Origin: Paracoccaceae bacterium
GTDB lineage: Bacteria; Pseudomonadota; Alphaproteobacteria; Rhodobacterales; Rhodobacteraceae
Direction: 5' to 3'
Length of the DNA stretch: 10,348 nucleotides
Assembly: GCA_011523445.1 (NCBI GenBank)
Contig: WTGT01000187.1
Coordinates: 1-10,348, forward strand
Shown: piece after piece, positions 1 to 7,291 of the stretch
How the letters are laid out: each line of letters starts with the position of its first letter
Numbering within the stretch: position 1 is the first letter of the stretch
Program-made: the position numbers and the translations under genes
The notes under the pieces: model-generated
What the model saw: the letters and a program-made list of their open reading frames with translations, nothing else
Told to the model about the DNA's origin: nothing
The model's database searches: none

Positions 1-394
1 CATTTACAAGGATCTGGATCTGGCAGATATGACCAAGGGTGCGTCCTATCTCATGGGCAAACATGATTTTACAACCTTTCGTTCTGCCCACTGTCAGGCC
101 TTATCCCCTGTAAAGACAATGAACAACATACAAATTGACAGTAGCTTGAGTCCTTCAGGCAAGGAATACGTATTCATACTTGAGGCACCCAGTTTTCTGC
201 ACAAGCAGGTAAGAAGCATTGTTGGAACTTTAGTCAAGGTTGGTATGAAAAACCTTGGGCCACGAGATGTCAAAACAATCCTAGAAGCAAGAAATCGCCA
301 GGAATGCGGGCCATTGGCCCCACCCGAAGGTCTCTATCTGAAGAAGGTAACCTATGATCCGGATCCGTTTTCAGGAATTGAAATATCAAAATAA
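1..394 (+). CDS. truA: tRNA pseudouridine synthase A, C-terminal part (5' truncated by window)
   Basis: TruA isomerises uridines 38-40 in the anticodon arm of many tRNAs to pseudouridine, in the cytoplasm. The frame is open from base 2, and the first ATG (base 29) is internal, so the true start and the catalytic aspartate lie outside the window. What is visible is the family's C-terminal half: a G-K-H-D-F-T-T-F-R segment followed by a Cys and an S-P-V-K-T strand, then an F-L-H-K-Q-V-R segment with I-V-G-T-L, and near the end a G-P-L-A-P-P-E-G-L-Y-L segment. These are typical of TruA, and the 'SAHCQALSPVKT' style matches alphaproteobacterial members as I remember them. The protein ends normally with TAA. 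No hairpin with a T-tract follows, so its terminator is not evident. The next gene on the same strand begins 88 nt later. Confidence 0.93.
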   Translation, partial: IYKDLDLADMTKGASYLMGKHDFTTFRSAHCQALSPVKTMNNIQIDSSLSPSGKEYVFILEAPSFLHKQVRSIVGTLVKVGMKNLGPRDVKTILEARNRQECGPLAPPEGLYLKKVTYDPDPFSGIEISK

Positions 395-482
395 ATCCAC
401 CAAAGATTGAAACGTCAAAATTATTACCTTCTTCTAGCGAGAATAATTATTGGTCAAAGGTATCAGAAAGAGCGAGTTTAAA
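395..482 (+). other. Intergenic region between truA and the carnitine unit
   Basis: This 88-nt AT-rich gap holds no gene. It contains a 7-bp inverted repeat, AATTATT at 419-425 and AATAATT at 442-448, separated by 16 nt. I could not find a -35/-10 pair with acceptable spacing, so the carnitine genes may be read from an unrecognised promoter here or from truA. The bases AGAAAGAGCGAG (465-476) just before the ATG at 483 act as a modest ribosome binding site. Confidence 0.4.
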
Positions 483-986
483 ATGAAACAAGACGATTCA
501 GTAATTCCCCTGGCATCAACCTACCAGACTAAAGTTCATCCACATTGGGTTGATTATAATGATCACATGCGTGATTCATTTTATTCACTGGCCTTCAGCC
601 TGGCCGTGGACAAGTTCCAGGAAGAAACCGGTTTGGGAGCTGAATACCGAAAACGGGAACGAAATACTGTCTATGCCCTAGAGTTTCACAATTATTTCCT
701 CTTGGAAGTTAAGATGTTTGCCGAACTCGAAATTCAAACCTTTGTTCTGAATTCTGACGCTAAAAGAATTCACCTTTACCAGAAAATGCATTCAGGTGGC
801 GAGTTGGTGGCCATTTGTGAAAGTATGCAATTAAATGTATCCCAAAGAGGAACTCCCAAGGCCGAACCCTTTCCCGATACAATCTACCGTGAACTGCAAT
901 CAAGGATCGTTCCAGCCGAGTATCTTGCGGGCTTGATGCATCGTTCCAGAAAACTCGATATCAACAACAAAAAGCGGGAGCAATAA
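483..986 (+). CDS. Hotdog-fold acyl-CoA thioesterase, probably betainyl-CoA thioesterase (CdhB-like)
   Basis: This is a 167-aa 4HBT-type thioesterase. The diagnostic motif is V-D-Y-N-D-H-M at residues 23-29 (family form D-Y-N-G-H-M), with Asp24 the likely catalytic acid. It is followed by the Y-A-L-E-F-H-N-Y-F-L-L-E strand and by D-A-K-R-I-H-L-Y, both typical of the subgroup found beside carnitine dehydrogenase. In that pathway the enzyme hydrolyses betainyl-CoA to glycine betaine and CoA. A start at TTG 450 would add 11 residues. I prefer ATG 483 because GAGCGAG lies about 6 nt before it and the added residues show no conserved feature. The dehydrogenase begins 2 nt after the stop, so the two are almost certainly co-translated. 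In many relatives these two domains are fused, whereas here they are separate with the thioesterase first. Substrate assignment rests on the neighbour and is inference. Confidence 0.8.
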   Translation: MKQDDSVIPLASTYQTKVHPHWVDYNDHMRDSFYSLAFSLAVDKFQEETGLGAEYRKRERNTVYALEFHNYFLLEVKMFAELEIQTFVLNSDAKRIHLYQKMHSGGELVAICESMQLNVSQRGTPKAEPFPDTIYRELQSRIVPAEYLAGLMHRSRKLDINNKKREQ

Positions 987-988
987 AC

Positions 989-1975
989 ATGAATGTAAAA
1001 ACACTCGGACTACTTGGTACAGGTGTCATTGGTGGCGGATGGGCTGCCAGAGCCATTCACTGTGGGATAAATGTAATCGCAGCAGATTTTGACCCGACCA
1101 TGGAAAAATGGCTGCGGGATTCCATTGACAATTCCAGACAGGCCCTTTCTCAGTTGACCGAGGGAATACCCTTGCCACCCCCGGGAAAGCTGGAATTCAC
1201 TACCAATCCCCTAGAAATGGCTGAAAAGTCCGATTTTATCCAGGAGAGTGTTTCTGAAATCGAGGAGTTGAAAACAAAGGCTCTCTTGCCTGTATCAGAG
1301 GTAGCACGCCCAGAAGTGGTAATTTCCTCAAGTACCTCGGGTTTTCTGCCTACTGACCTTCAAAAAGATCTGAAACATCCGGAACGATTTATCGTGGGAC
1401 ATCCGTTCAATCCCGTTTATCTCTGTCCACTGGTCGAAATCGTGGGAGGTAAATTGACCTCTGAGGAGGCGAAAGCCGTAGCCCGAGAATTCTATGAGGA
1501 CATTGGCATGCAAGTGCTGATGGTCAATTGTGAGGTTCCTGCTCATATAGCCAATCGCCTTCAAGAAGCCATGTGGCGTGAAATCCTGCATATGCTCAAC
1601 GAAGGTATGGCCACAACCAGGGAATTGGACGAGAGTATTGTTTACGGTCCGGGACTAAGATGGGCAGTCATGGGTATGAACCAACTCTACATGATGGCAG
1701 GAGGCGATGGTGGGGCCAGAAAATTCATGGAAAAATTTGGCCCGACCCTTACCATGCCTTGGTGTAACATGGACGGGCCGAAACTTACCGAGGATTTGCT
1801 TGATAAATTTGAATTTGGTACAAACCAGCAGGCTGAAGGCAAAACCGTCAGGGAACTTGAAGCAATAAGGGATGAGTGCATGGTGGCTATCCAGAAGGTG
1901 CTGGCGAAGCACGATTTCGCCTCTGGCAAAACGTTAAATGCCTTCAGGGCCAGAAAAGAGAACCAGCGGGGATGA
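989..1975 (+). CDS. cdhA: L-carnitine dehydrogenase (3-hydroxyacyl-CoA dehydrogenase family)
   Basis: This 328-aa cytoplasmic enzyme would oxidise L-carnitine to 3-dehydrocarnitine with NAD+, the first step of aerobic carnitine breakdown. The N-terminal Rossmann domain has G-T-G-V-I-G at residues 10-15, and Asp33 at the end of strand 2 favours NAD over NADP. The motif S-S-S-T-S-G (113-118) precedes G-H-P-F-N-P (137-142). His138 and Glu150 (P-L-V-E-I-V) form the family's catalytic dyad, and Asn189 (A-N-R-L-Q-E) is the usual active-site Asn. The segment G-P-G-L-R-W-A-V-M-G (220-229) separates carnitine dehydrogenases from ordinary acyl-CoA dehydrogenases. Length matches stand-alone members of about 320 aa. 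A GCGGGAG ribosome binding site (974-980) lies inside the end of the thioesterase gene. The next gene on the right is convergent, with 12 nt between stop codons. A related 3-hydroxyacid substrate remains possible. Confidence 0.87.
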   Translation: MNVKTLGLLGTGVIGGGWAARAIHCGINVIAADFDPTMEKWLRDSIDNSRQALSQLTEGIPLPPPGKLEFTTNPLEMAEKSDFIQESVSEIEELKTKALLPVSEVARPEVVISSSTSGFLPTDLQKDLKHPERFIVGHPFNPVYLCPLVEIVGGKLTSEEAKAVAREFYEDIGMQVLMVNCEVPAHIANRLQEAMWREILHMLNEGMATTRELDESIVYGPGLRWAVMGMNQLYMMAGGDGGARKFMEKFGPTLTMPWCNMDGPKLTEDLLDKFEFGTNQQAEGKTVRELEAIRDECMVAIQKVLAKHDFASGKTLNAFRARKENQRG

Positions 1976-1986
1976 ATTCATCCCTG
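1967..1986. terminator. Palindromic hairpin between convergent genes, possible bidirectional terminator
   Basis: Bases 1967-1986 form a near-perfect palindrome centred on an EcoRI-type GAATTC. As RNA this gives an 8-bp stem (CGGGGATG pairing with CATCCCTG, one G·U) closed by an AATT loop. It covers the stop codon of the carnitine dehydrogenase gene and ends one base before the stop codon of the convergent ATPase gene. Neither strand has a T-tract after it, so it is not a canonical intrinsic terminator. It could still block read-through or 3' degradation in both directions. Confidence 0.4.
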
Positions 1987-1987
1987 A

Positions 1988-4900
1988 TCAGGTAGTTGGC
2001 TCCAAGGTGTGGATTTTAACGTTTGGGCAAACCTTCCTTGCTATATCCAGAATATGTTCGTGGTGGGTAAAGTAAATCACCTGACATCTTTTACCCATCT
2101 CCTCCAGAACCTGTAAAGCTTCAGCAGTCCTTTCGTTATCAAAGGTTTCCAGTATGTCATCGGCCAGAAAGGGTGCAGACTGGTTGCTTTTTATGATTTC
2201 ATAAAAACCTGCAATGCGCAGTGCCAGATATAATTGAAACCGGGTACCCTTGGATAGGTCCCGTGAAAACATGGTCCCTCCGTCCTTCGGTTCTACGGTC
2301 AATATCTCCTTGTTCTTTTCCATAGTAGTACCAAGAGACTTGTAGTTCCCGCAACTGATTTTGGAAAAGATCTGTGAGGCCAGCGTCATCATTTCACTCT
2401 TGTGGGTGTCCCTGAATTTCCTGATGGCATGTTCTAGTGCGATGATTCCATATTTGTTCTTCAGGTGGGATCGTACCCTTTCCTGCAGGTCAATCAGCAA
2501 ATTCTCATGATGTTCCTTGATACGGGCAACAGAATCATCGCCTGAAACAGTTTCCAATTCCCTTCTGGCATGACTTTGGATTGATAACCTTTCCTCCAGT
2601 TCCCTCTCACACTCATTCAATTTTATTTCCAAGGTCCCTTTTTCACTTTCAAGATCACTTAGAACCAGCCCCTTAACCTGATCAACTGCCTCCTGCTTCG
2701 AGGGCAATCCCATGGTCTCTCGAATATTTTCCAATACCCTTTTCTCATCGGATTTCAATTCCTGGTATCTCTCAGCCCTAGTACAACAATTCCTAATTTC
2801 TTCAAGATTTTTCTCACCATAGCGAGCACCGAATTCCGCAATTGTCTTGTTAATTCCGGTTAGATCCTCCTCAAGACCCTGTTTTTCCTCCAATCTATTT
2901 TCGAGATCGGCCTTGATGTTCCTGTTTTCGTTGTTGATCTTGATGTTGTTTTGAACATGCTCCTCAACAGCATTCCACAATTGTAGGACATCATTACCTT
3001 CAATACCCAGTTCATAAGCCAATTCTTTGACACTTTGGGTGAACCAGTTCTGATCAGCATTCATTTTTTCAATTCTATCCATCAGACTATTCAATTCGGA
3101 TACCTTGGGAATCAATTGGTCCAGTGTGGTTATGATTTCTTTCATTTCAGGAACGGAGGAGTCATCGAATATGGTCCTCTGACAAGCCTTTACCCATTTC
3201 TCCGTCCACTTGGACTTATTGGTTTTAGCCTCGTTGAATGCATTCAACCTTGTCTGATGCGTTACCTTTGCCCTTAAATGTTGATTTCGTATTGATTTTA
3301 TTTCCTTATGTCTTTCAATGAGGTTTTCTGCGGTTGAAATCAGGGTTTCCAAATTCCAATGGTCCTTGCAGTCGATTTTTGCCTCTTTCAGAGCATATGA
3401 CAAATCCTCTCGAAACTGCTTTACTTCTTCTTCATAATATTTTTTTCTTGCTTCAAGTACCTGTAATTTTCTTACTGATCCTAGGGTTTCATTACGAAGA
3501 TCAAGCCACCGGATGTATTCATCAGTGTTTTGTATGCTTTCCAATCCGGAAATACTTGCAAATAAACCATTTCTTGCAGCAATCTGCCGTTCAATTTCCT
3601 TTTCCAGTTCTTGGCATTTTTGTTTTTCTACTTCCAACAGATCTTGAAGTTCCTTGATTTTTGTTTCTCTCTCTGTTCTTACAACCTTGCTTGCCTTTTG
3701 TTCTGCTGCACGTGAGGTGACTTGGTCATCGCTTCTCATGGCCAGTTCGAATTGTTCTGCTGTAACAATATCCAAGGTGCTCTTGTGCTTTGCCCATTGG
3801 TTCTCTCGCCTGTTTCTTGCCTCTGCCAGATCTTCCAGAGTCACAGTTTCAGGATCCACCTCATCAAATGAATTTTCCAGTTTCCTGATTTCCTGTTCCA
3901 GACTATCCTTCCTTCCCTTGGATTCCCGTAAGTCTCTTTTGGTCTCCTCAAAAAGTTTCTGCTTTGATCCGATTTCCTGCTTTGAAGGACAATTCAAATC
4001 TTGCAGAACCCTATAATCACCTTTCCAGGGGAGCAACTTATGCAAACCACTTTCAATTTCACCTTCAGCATCCATAATATCCCTAGAGGTATTTTGAAGA
4101 AGTGTCCGAGGATCATTTTTTCTGATTTCTCGGAGTAGGGATTCAATTGTCACTACTTCTTCTTCCAAATCTCCTTCCTGATCAAGTTTTGCCTGTAGGG
4201 CGTACATGTCCTCGGTTGCATTTGTAAGTTCTTCCTCAGTAGACTTATAATTCGCTTCTATCCCGGAATTCTCCTGCATCAGGTCCCTTATCAAGCCAAT
4301 TGTAGCTGAATCAGGTAATTTACTACTTACATCATTGAATTCATGTCCAAGCCGACTAGTCAGATTGGTTACTTCTGCCCTTAGTTCGTCTTTATTGGCT
4401 ATTCTTCTTGGCAGGTCTCTAACCACAGATTTATAGGATGCTTCCAGTGCTTTGGTTTTAAAGACCCGGGATTCCAGATTAAGTGCCGTTTCATCTATTT
4501 CATTTTCACTTAATTTGTTATTCATCCGCAGGATTTCTCTGGATAACTGATCCAATCGACCAATGGTTACGATCATTTCCTGACCCCAGCCATCAAGGAT
4601 CGTTCTCCAATTTTGTGGAGGTGGGGGTAATTCTTTATGTTCTTTCAACTCATCTTGTATGCTGGATAGGGATGTAACCCATCTCAGGGCTTCGATTTTC
4701 CTACTCACCTGTACCAGTTCGGTTTTAAATGAACCCAAGTTTTCTCTGGCAAGTTCAAGATTAACCTGAGCCTCTTCATAATTACTTACCAGGACCTTAT
4801 AATCAGCAGCTACCTTGTCCTTTTCCTGCCATTCACCTTTCAATTCTGCCAGCTCAGCCTTGATTTGGTTTAACAGGTTTTTAGTTGTTCCCTTCCTGTA

Positions 4901-5419
4901 GAACTGATCATTGATCTGCTGCAATTCCAGCAATCGTTCGCTGAGGTCGGCCATTCCTGCACTGGCAGAAAACAACAATTTCCCCAGATCTCCCTTGCTT
5001 GCCAGAATTTCATTTCCACCCTTTTCAAGAGTTTGATCATTGGCAGTAAACAGAATTTCATAGTCCGGTCGGGTATAGCCTCCAAGTAAGACATTCAATA
5101 CCGATTCCGGTACTATTTCATCCTCCAGATCAAGTAGGGAATCTTTTGTTTTTCTGATCCTTTTGTACTCGACTAAATTATTTCCCTTTTCCAATGTCGC
5201 CTGAATTTCCATCGCGGTTAAATGCTTGAATCCATAGGGCGAACTACGCTTGATACCAAAAAGAAAATCAAGCCAGGCTTCCAAGGAAGTGGTTTTGCCG
5301 GACTCGTTCAATCCAAAGATTATGTGAAAATCCGGCAGCCCGGATACTCTTTTCCCGAAATCCAAAACCTCGCCGGAAAACATTCCGTACTTGGACATAT
5401 GTAACTTGTTTAATCTCAT
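1988..5419 (-). CDS. SbcC/YhaN-like SMC-type ATPase (AAA_27 family), partner of adjacent nuclease
   Basis: This 1143-aa protein has the split ATPase layout of Rad50/SbcC/YhaN. The N-terminus (M-R-L-N-K-L-H-M-S-K-Y-G-M-F) leads to a Walker A, G-L-N-E-S-G-K-T-T at 36-44. About 950 residues of charged, Leu-rich coiled coil follow, from roughly 180 to 1000. The C-terminal lobe has an ABC signature L-S-K-G at 1055-1058, a Walker B ending L-A-D-D (Asp1087/Asp1088), and a switch histidine in F-T-H-H (about 1118-1119). The family uses ATP to control DNA access to a paired nuclease in end processing. No C-x-x-C zinc hook is visible in the coiled coil, which fits YhaN rather than true SbcC or Rad50. 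Its ATG overlaps the nuclease stop as ATGA, implying translational coupling. Its 3' end faces the carnitine genes. Functional details are inferred from the family. Confidence 0.87.
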   Translation of the reverse strand: MRLNKLHMSKYGMFSGEVLDFGKRVSGLPDFHIIFGLNESGKTTSLEAWLDFLFGIKRSSPYGFKHLTAMEIQATLEKGNNLVEYKRIRKTKDSLLDLEDEIVPESVLNVLLGGYTRPDYEILFTANDQTLEKGGNEILASKGDLGKLLFSASAGMADLSERLLELQQINDQFYRKGTTKNLLNQIKAELAELKGEWQEKDKVAADYKVLVSNYEEAQVNLELARENLGSFKTELVQVSRKIEALRWVTSLSSIQDELKEHKELPPPPQNWRTILDGWGQEMIVTIGRLDQLSREILRMNNKLSENEIDETALNLESRVFKTKALEASYKSVVRDLPRRIANKDELRAEVTNLTSRLGHEFNDVSSKLPDSATIGLIRDLMQENSGIEANYKSTEEELTNATEDMYALQAKLDQEGDLEEEVVTIESLLREIRKNDPRTLLQNTSRDIMDAEGEIESGLHKLLPWKGDYRVLQDLNCPSKQEIGSKQKLFEETKRDLRESKGRKDSLEQEIRKLENSFDEVDPETVTLEDLAEARNRRENQWAKHKSTLDIVTAEQFELAMRSDDQVTSRAAEQKASKVVRTERETKIKELQDLLEVEKQKCQELEKEIERQIAARNGLFASISGLESIQNTDEYIRWLDLRNETLGSVRKLQVLEARKKYYEEEVKQFREDLSYALKEAKIDCKDHWNLETLISTAENLIERHKEIKSIRNQHLRAKVTHQTRLNAFNEAKTNKSKWTEKWVKACQRTIFDDSSVPEMKEIITTLDQLIPKVSELNSLMDRIEKMNADQNWFTQSVKELAYELGIEGNDVLQLWNAVEEHVQNNIKINNENRNIKADLENRLEEKQGLEEDLTGINKTIAEFGARYGEKNLEEIRNCCTRAERYQELKSDEKRVLENIRETMGLPSKQEAVDQVKGLVLSDLESEKGTLEIKLNECERELEERLSIQSHARRELETVSGDDSVARIKEHHENLLIDLQERVRSHLKNKYGIIALEHAIRKFRDTHKSEMMTLASQIFSKISCGNYKSLGTTMEKNKEILTVEPKDGGTMFSRDLSKGTRFQLYLALRIAGFYEIIKSNQSAPFLADDILETFDNERTAEALQVLEEMGKRCQVIYFTHHEHILDIARKVCPNVKIHTLEPTT

Positions 5420-6681
5420 TGCATTGTCTCTGAATCCGGATTTTTCAGGTATGCTAGAGTATCTGAAATCCCTTCCTTCAAGAGTTCTTCAACCGTTTTG
5501 TTTTTTTCTTCTTCACTATCTCCCAATACCTTTCTGGAAGCAGGTGGAAGTGCCTTTAGGACTGTCTCGGTATAGTCTTCAATCTCCCTTATCACTGAAT
5601 GGGGAATTTCAGTGTCTTCCAAAAATGCAAGATTGGCCAAGGCACCAACATAAGCCTTATTATTATCATTTATTGCCTTGCCCTGCGTATTGATCTCTAC
5701 TTTCTCAATCCAGAATTCATGGTTGTGATCGACTATTCTACGTGCTTCCTCCAGCAGAATTTCTGAATCCCTCCTAATCCTCCAATTCAGGTCAGTTGCG
5801 CCCAGCAAGTTCAAACGCAAGACATAAATTTTATGGGAAAGAGTTTGCATTAATTGTTGAATACTCTTGTGGATTGTTTCGACCAGTTCTCTCCATTCGG
5901 TTATATCTGAAACATCAATCTTCACTCTTTCAAATTGCAAAACTGAAAGAGATACCTGTTGCAATTCCGTAATGCCGGTTTCATCTACTGAAACCAGAGA
6001 AACGGTCTTTTCTCCATCTTCGCCAATGTTACGTCCCTGCGGGATTCCTGGCATTACGACAGTCGTTTCTCCCTTGTGACAAGACTGTTTGTGAATATGT
6101 CCCAAAGCCCAATAATCATATCCAACCTGTTGTAATTCATTAATGTTGCTTGGTGCATAGGTATCGTGGCCTTGGGCACCTCCGAGGCTTGTATGGAGCA
6201 TTCCAATGTTAAACATGCCCTGACTTGGGGTTGGAAATTTTGGTACAAGAGACTCCGGTACTGGTCTGTTCGGAAAACTAACCCCATGGATGGCAATATT
6301 CAAATCACCCTTGGTAATGTTTACCGTCTCGACCTTGATTGAAAATATCTTTACCGAATCAGGGAAAACTAGTTGTCCGGTTATAACCGAACCCGCATCA
6401 TGATTACCTTTGATGATGAAAACTCTGATATCTTCCTGATGCAATCTTTGCATCTGATTGGCAAGGAACCGAGCTGTATACATTGAAGTCTGATCGCTGT
6501 CATAGAGGTCGCCTGCTATCAAAAGTGCATCAACCTTTTCTTCAATACAAAGATTTACAATTCTGTTAAAGGTTTCTCTGGTTCCTATGCCAACTTGCTG
6601 CTTTAATTCAGAGTCTCTTAAAGCCAAGGACTTAAGAGGTGAATCAAGATGCAAATCTGCAGTATGGACAAAACGAAACAT
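5416..6681 (-). CDS. SbcD/YhaO-like DNA repair exonuclease (Mre11-type metallophosphoesterase)
   Basis: This 421-aa nuclease subunit pairs with the coiled-coil ATPase encoded immediately downstream. All metallophosphoesterase motifs are present in order: Asp9 and His11 in A-D-L-H-L-D-S-P-L, G-D-L-Y-D at 57-61, G-N-H-D at 92-95, His163 in M-L-H-T-S, and G-H-I-H at 194-197. These bind two Mn-type metal ions and cleave DNA ends. The region after about residue 250 is poorly conserved and probably forms the capping and ATPase-docking part. The start is ATG 6681, with a strong AGGGGA ribosome binding site 4 nt upstream (6686-6691). The site is itself part of a CCCC-TTT-GGGG repeat (6687-6697) that could fold a short hairpin over it. 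The stop overlaps the next start as ATGA. 'A-D-L-H-L-D-S-P-L' points to YhaO-type rather than classical SbcD. Confidence 0.9.
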   Translation of the reverse strand: MFRFVHTADLHLDSPLKSLALRDSELKQQVGIGTRETFNRIVNLCIEEKVDALLIAGDLYDSDQTSMYTARFLANQMQRLHQEDIRVFIIKGNHDAGSVITGQLVFPDSVKIFSIKVETVNITKGDLNIAIHGVSFPNRPVPESLVPKFPTPSQGMFNIGMLHTSLGGAQGHDTYAPSNINELQQVGYDYWALGHIHKQSCHKGETTVVMPGIPQGRNIGEDGEKTVSLVSVDETGITELQQVSLSVLQFERVKIDVSDITEWRELVETIHKSIQQLMQTLSHKIYVLRLNLLGATDLNWRIRRDSEILLEEARRIVDHNHEFWIEKVEINTQGKAINDNNKAYVGALANLAFLEDTEIPHSVIREIEDYTETVLKALPPASRKVLGDSEEEKNKTVEELLKEGISDTLAYLKNPDSETMQ

Positions 6682-6820
6682 ACTTTCCCCTTTGGGGTTT
6701 ATGAATAGTGAACCTTAAAGGTTATATGCCAATAGAGAACTTTCAAGTTGATGACAAGTGCATGGAGATTCTTGCCGGTGGACAAATTCGGTAAGGTTGT
6801 TTATTTGAAAATTAATACTG
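6682..6820 (-). other. Gap between HEPN-like gene and nuclease gene, with a weak candidate promoter
   Basis: This 139-nt stretch has no convincing gene. On the minus strand it has TTGTCA (6757-6752) and, 17 nt on, TATTGG (6734-6729), a fair -35 with a poor -10. An alternative TTGAAA (6746-6741) and TATAAC (6726-6721) are only 14 nt apart. Just downstream is a 13-nt inverted repeat AACCTT-A-AAGGTT (6711-6723) that could be an operator. No terminator with a T-tract follows the HEPN-like gene, so read-through into the nuclease gene is possible. Confidence 0.3.
6686..6691 (-). promoter_or_regulatory. Ribosome binding site of the nuclease gene
   Basis: The minus strand reads AGGGGA 4 nt before the ATG at 6681. 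The same four G bases are one arm of CCCC-AAA-GGGG (minus strand), so a 4-bp, 3-nt-loop hairpin could partly hide the site. Whether such a short stem matters in vivo is uncertain. Confidence 0.5.
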
Positions 6821-7291
6821 CTAACTAGTTCGGTTGTTCAATTTAACCCAAACAGCAAAGGCCGTCTTGGCACTGAGGTCTGATTCTTGCAAATTCCTGA
6901 TGGCTGCTTCGGCATTGATAATGTCATTAAGAACATATTCACTTGTTATCTTGAACAGGGGATTATAGTCAGCTTGATGACGCTTTTCCTGTAGTTCTAC
7001 AAACTTGATGGCAAAATCCTGAATACCTCTCGGAAATCGGGACATTTCCTTACTTTTGCATTTGTTTTTTACAATATTATGGTTGGGAGCCCGGTATACT
7101 TGCAACCAGGCAGGTTGGTTCCTGTCAAATTTGGTCGAACCAACCCAAGTATCTGCACAATTCAGACAGAGAGCATGGAAAAGTGCGTAATAGGCAGTGC
7201 TCTGCGCCCTGTTCAGATTCGACTGAATCGGATTTACCTGATTCAGATTTACCAATCCTCGAGCAGTTTCAATTAGATCAGTAGCCAGCAA
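6821..7291 (-). CDS. HEPN-like domain protein, putative RNase/toxin component
   Basis: This 156-aa all-helical protein resembles HEPN (UPF0332-like) proteins. The key helix is R-A-Q-S-T-A-Y-Y-A-L-F-H-A-L at 28-41, the usual A-Y-Y-A-x-F-H signature. The C-terminal helices carry E-K-R-H-Q-A-D-Y at 102-109, matching the R-x-x-A-D-Y element, followed by I-x-x-A-E-A-A-I. A possible active-site pair is Arg67 and His71 in Y-R-A-P-N-H, one residue shorter than the classical R-x4-6-H spacing. Many HEPN proteins are RNases in toxin-antitoxin or defence systems, and others only bind partners. There is no ATG: the frame is open only from 7312 and the best start is TTG 7291, 14 nt inside the preceding gene, so translation is probably coupled. 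Downstream is the nuclease/ATPase pair on the same strand. Function is inferred, and I have no proof of toxicity. Confidence 0.62.
   Translation of the reverse strand: MLATDLIETARGLVNLNQVNPIQSNLNRAQSTAYYALFHALCLNCADTWVGSTKFDRNQPAWLQVYRAPNHNIVKNKCKSKEMSRFPRGIQDFAIKFVELQEKRHQADYNPLFKITSEYVLNDIINAEAAIRNLQESDLSAKTAFAVWVKLNNRTS

Noticed and set aside
419..448. AATTATT/AATAATT inverted repeat as operator of the carnitine unit
   Set aside because: Only 7 A/T pairs with a 16-nt spacer in AT-rich DNA, so chance is likely.
450..482. TTG start at 450 for the thioesterase gene
   Set aside because: It adds 11 residues without conserved features. ATG 483 has a nearer, better-spaced ribosome binding site.
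3334..4016. Plus-strand open frames of about 107 and 120 codons opposite the ATPase gene
   Set aside because: They are antisense to a well-supported coding sequence and their hydrophobic, Leu/Phe-rich composition is what the reverse of a charged coiled coil produces.
6771..6795. TTGCCG/CGGTAA hairpin as terminator of the HEPN-like gene
   Set aside because: The 11-nt loop, one wobble pair and lack of a T-run on the minus strand make it unconvincing.
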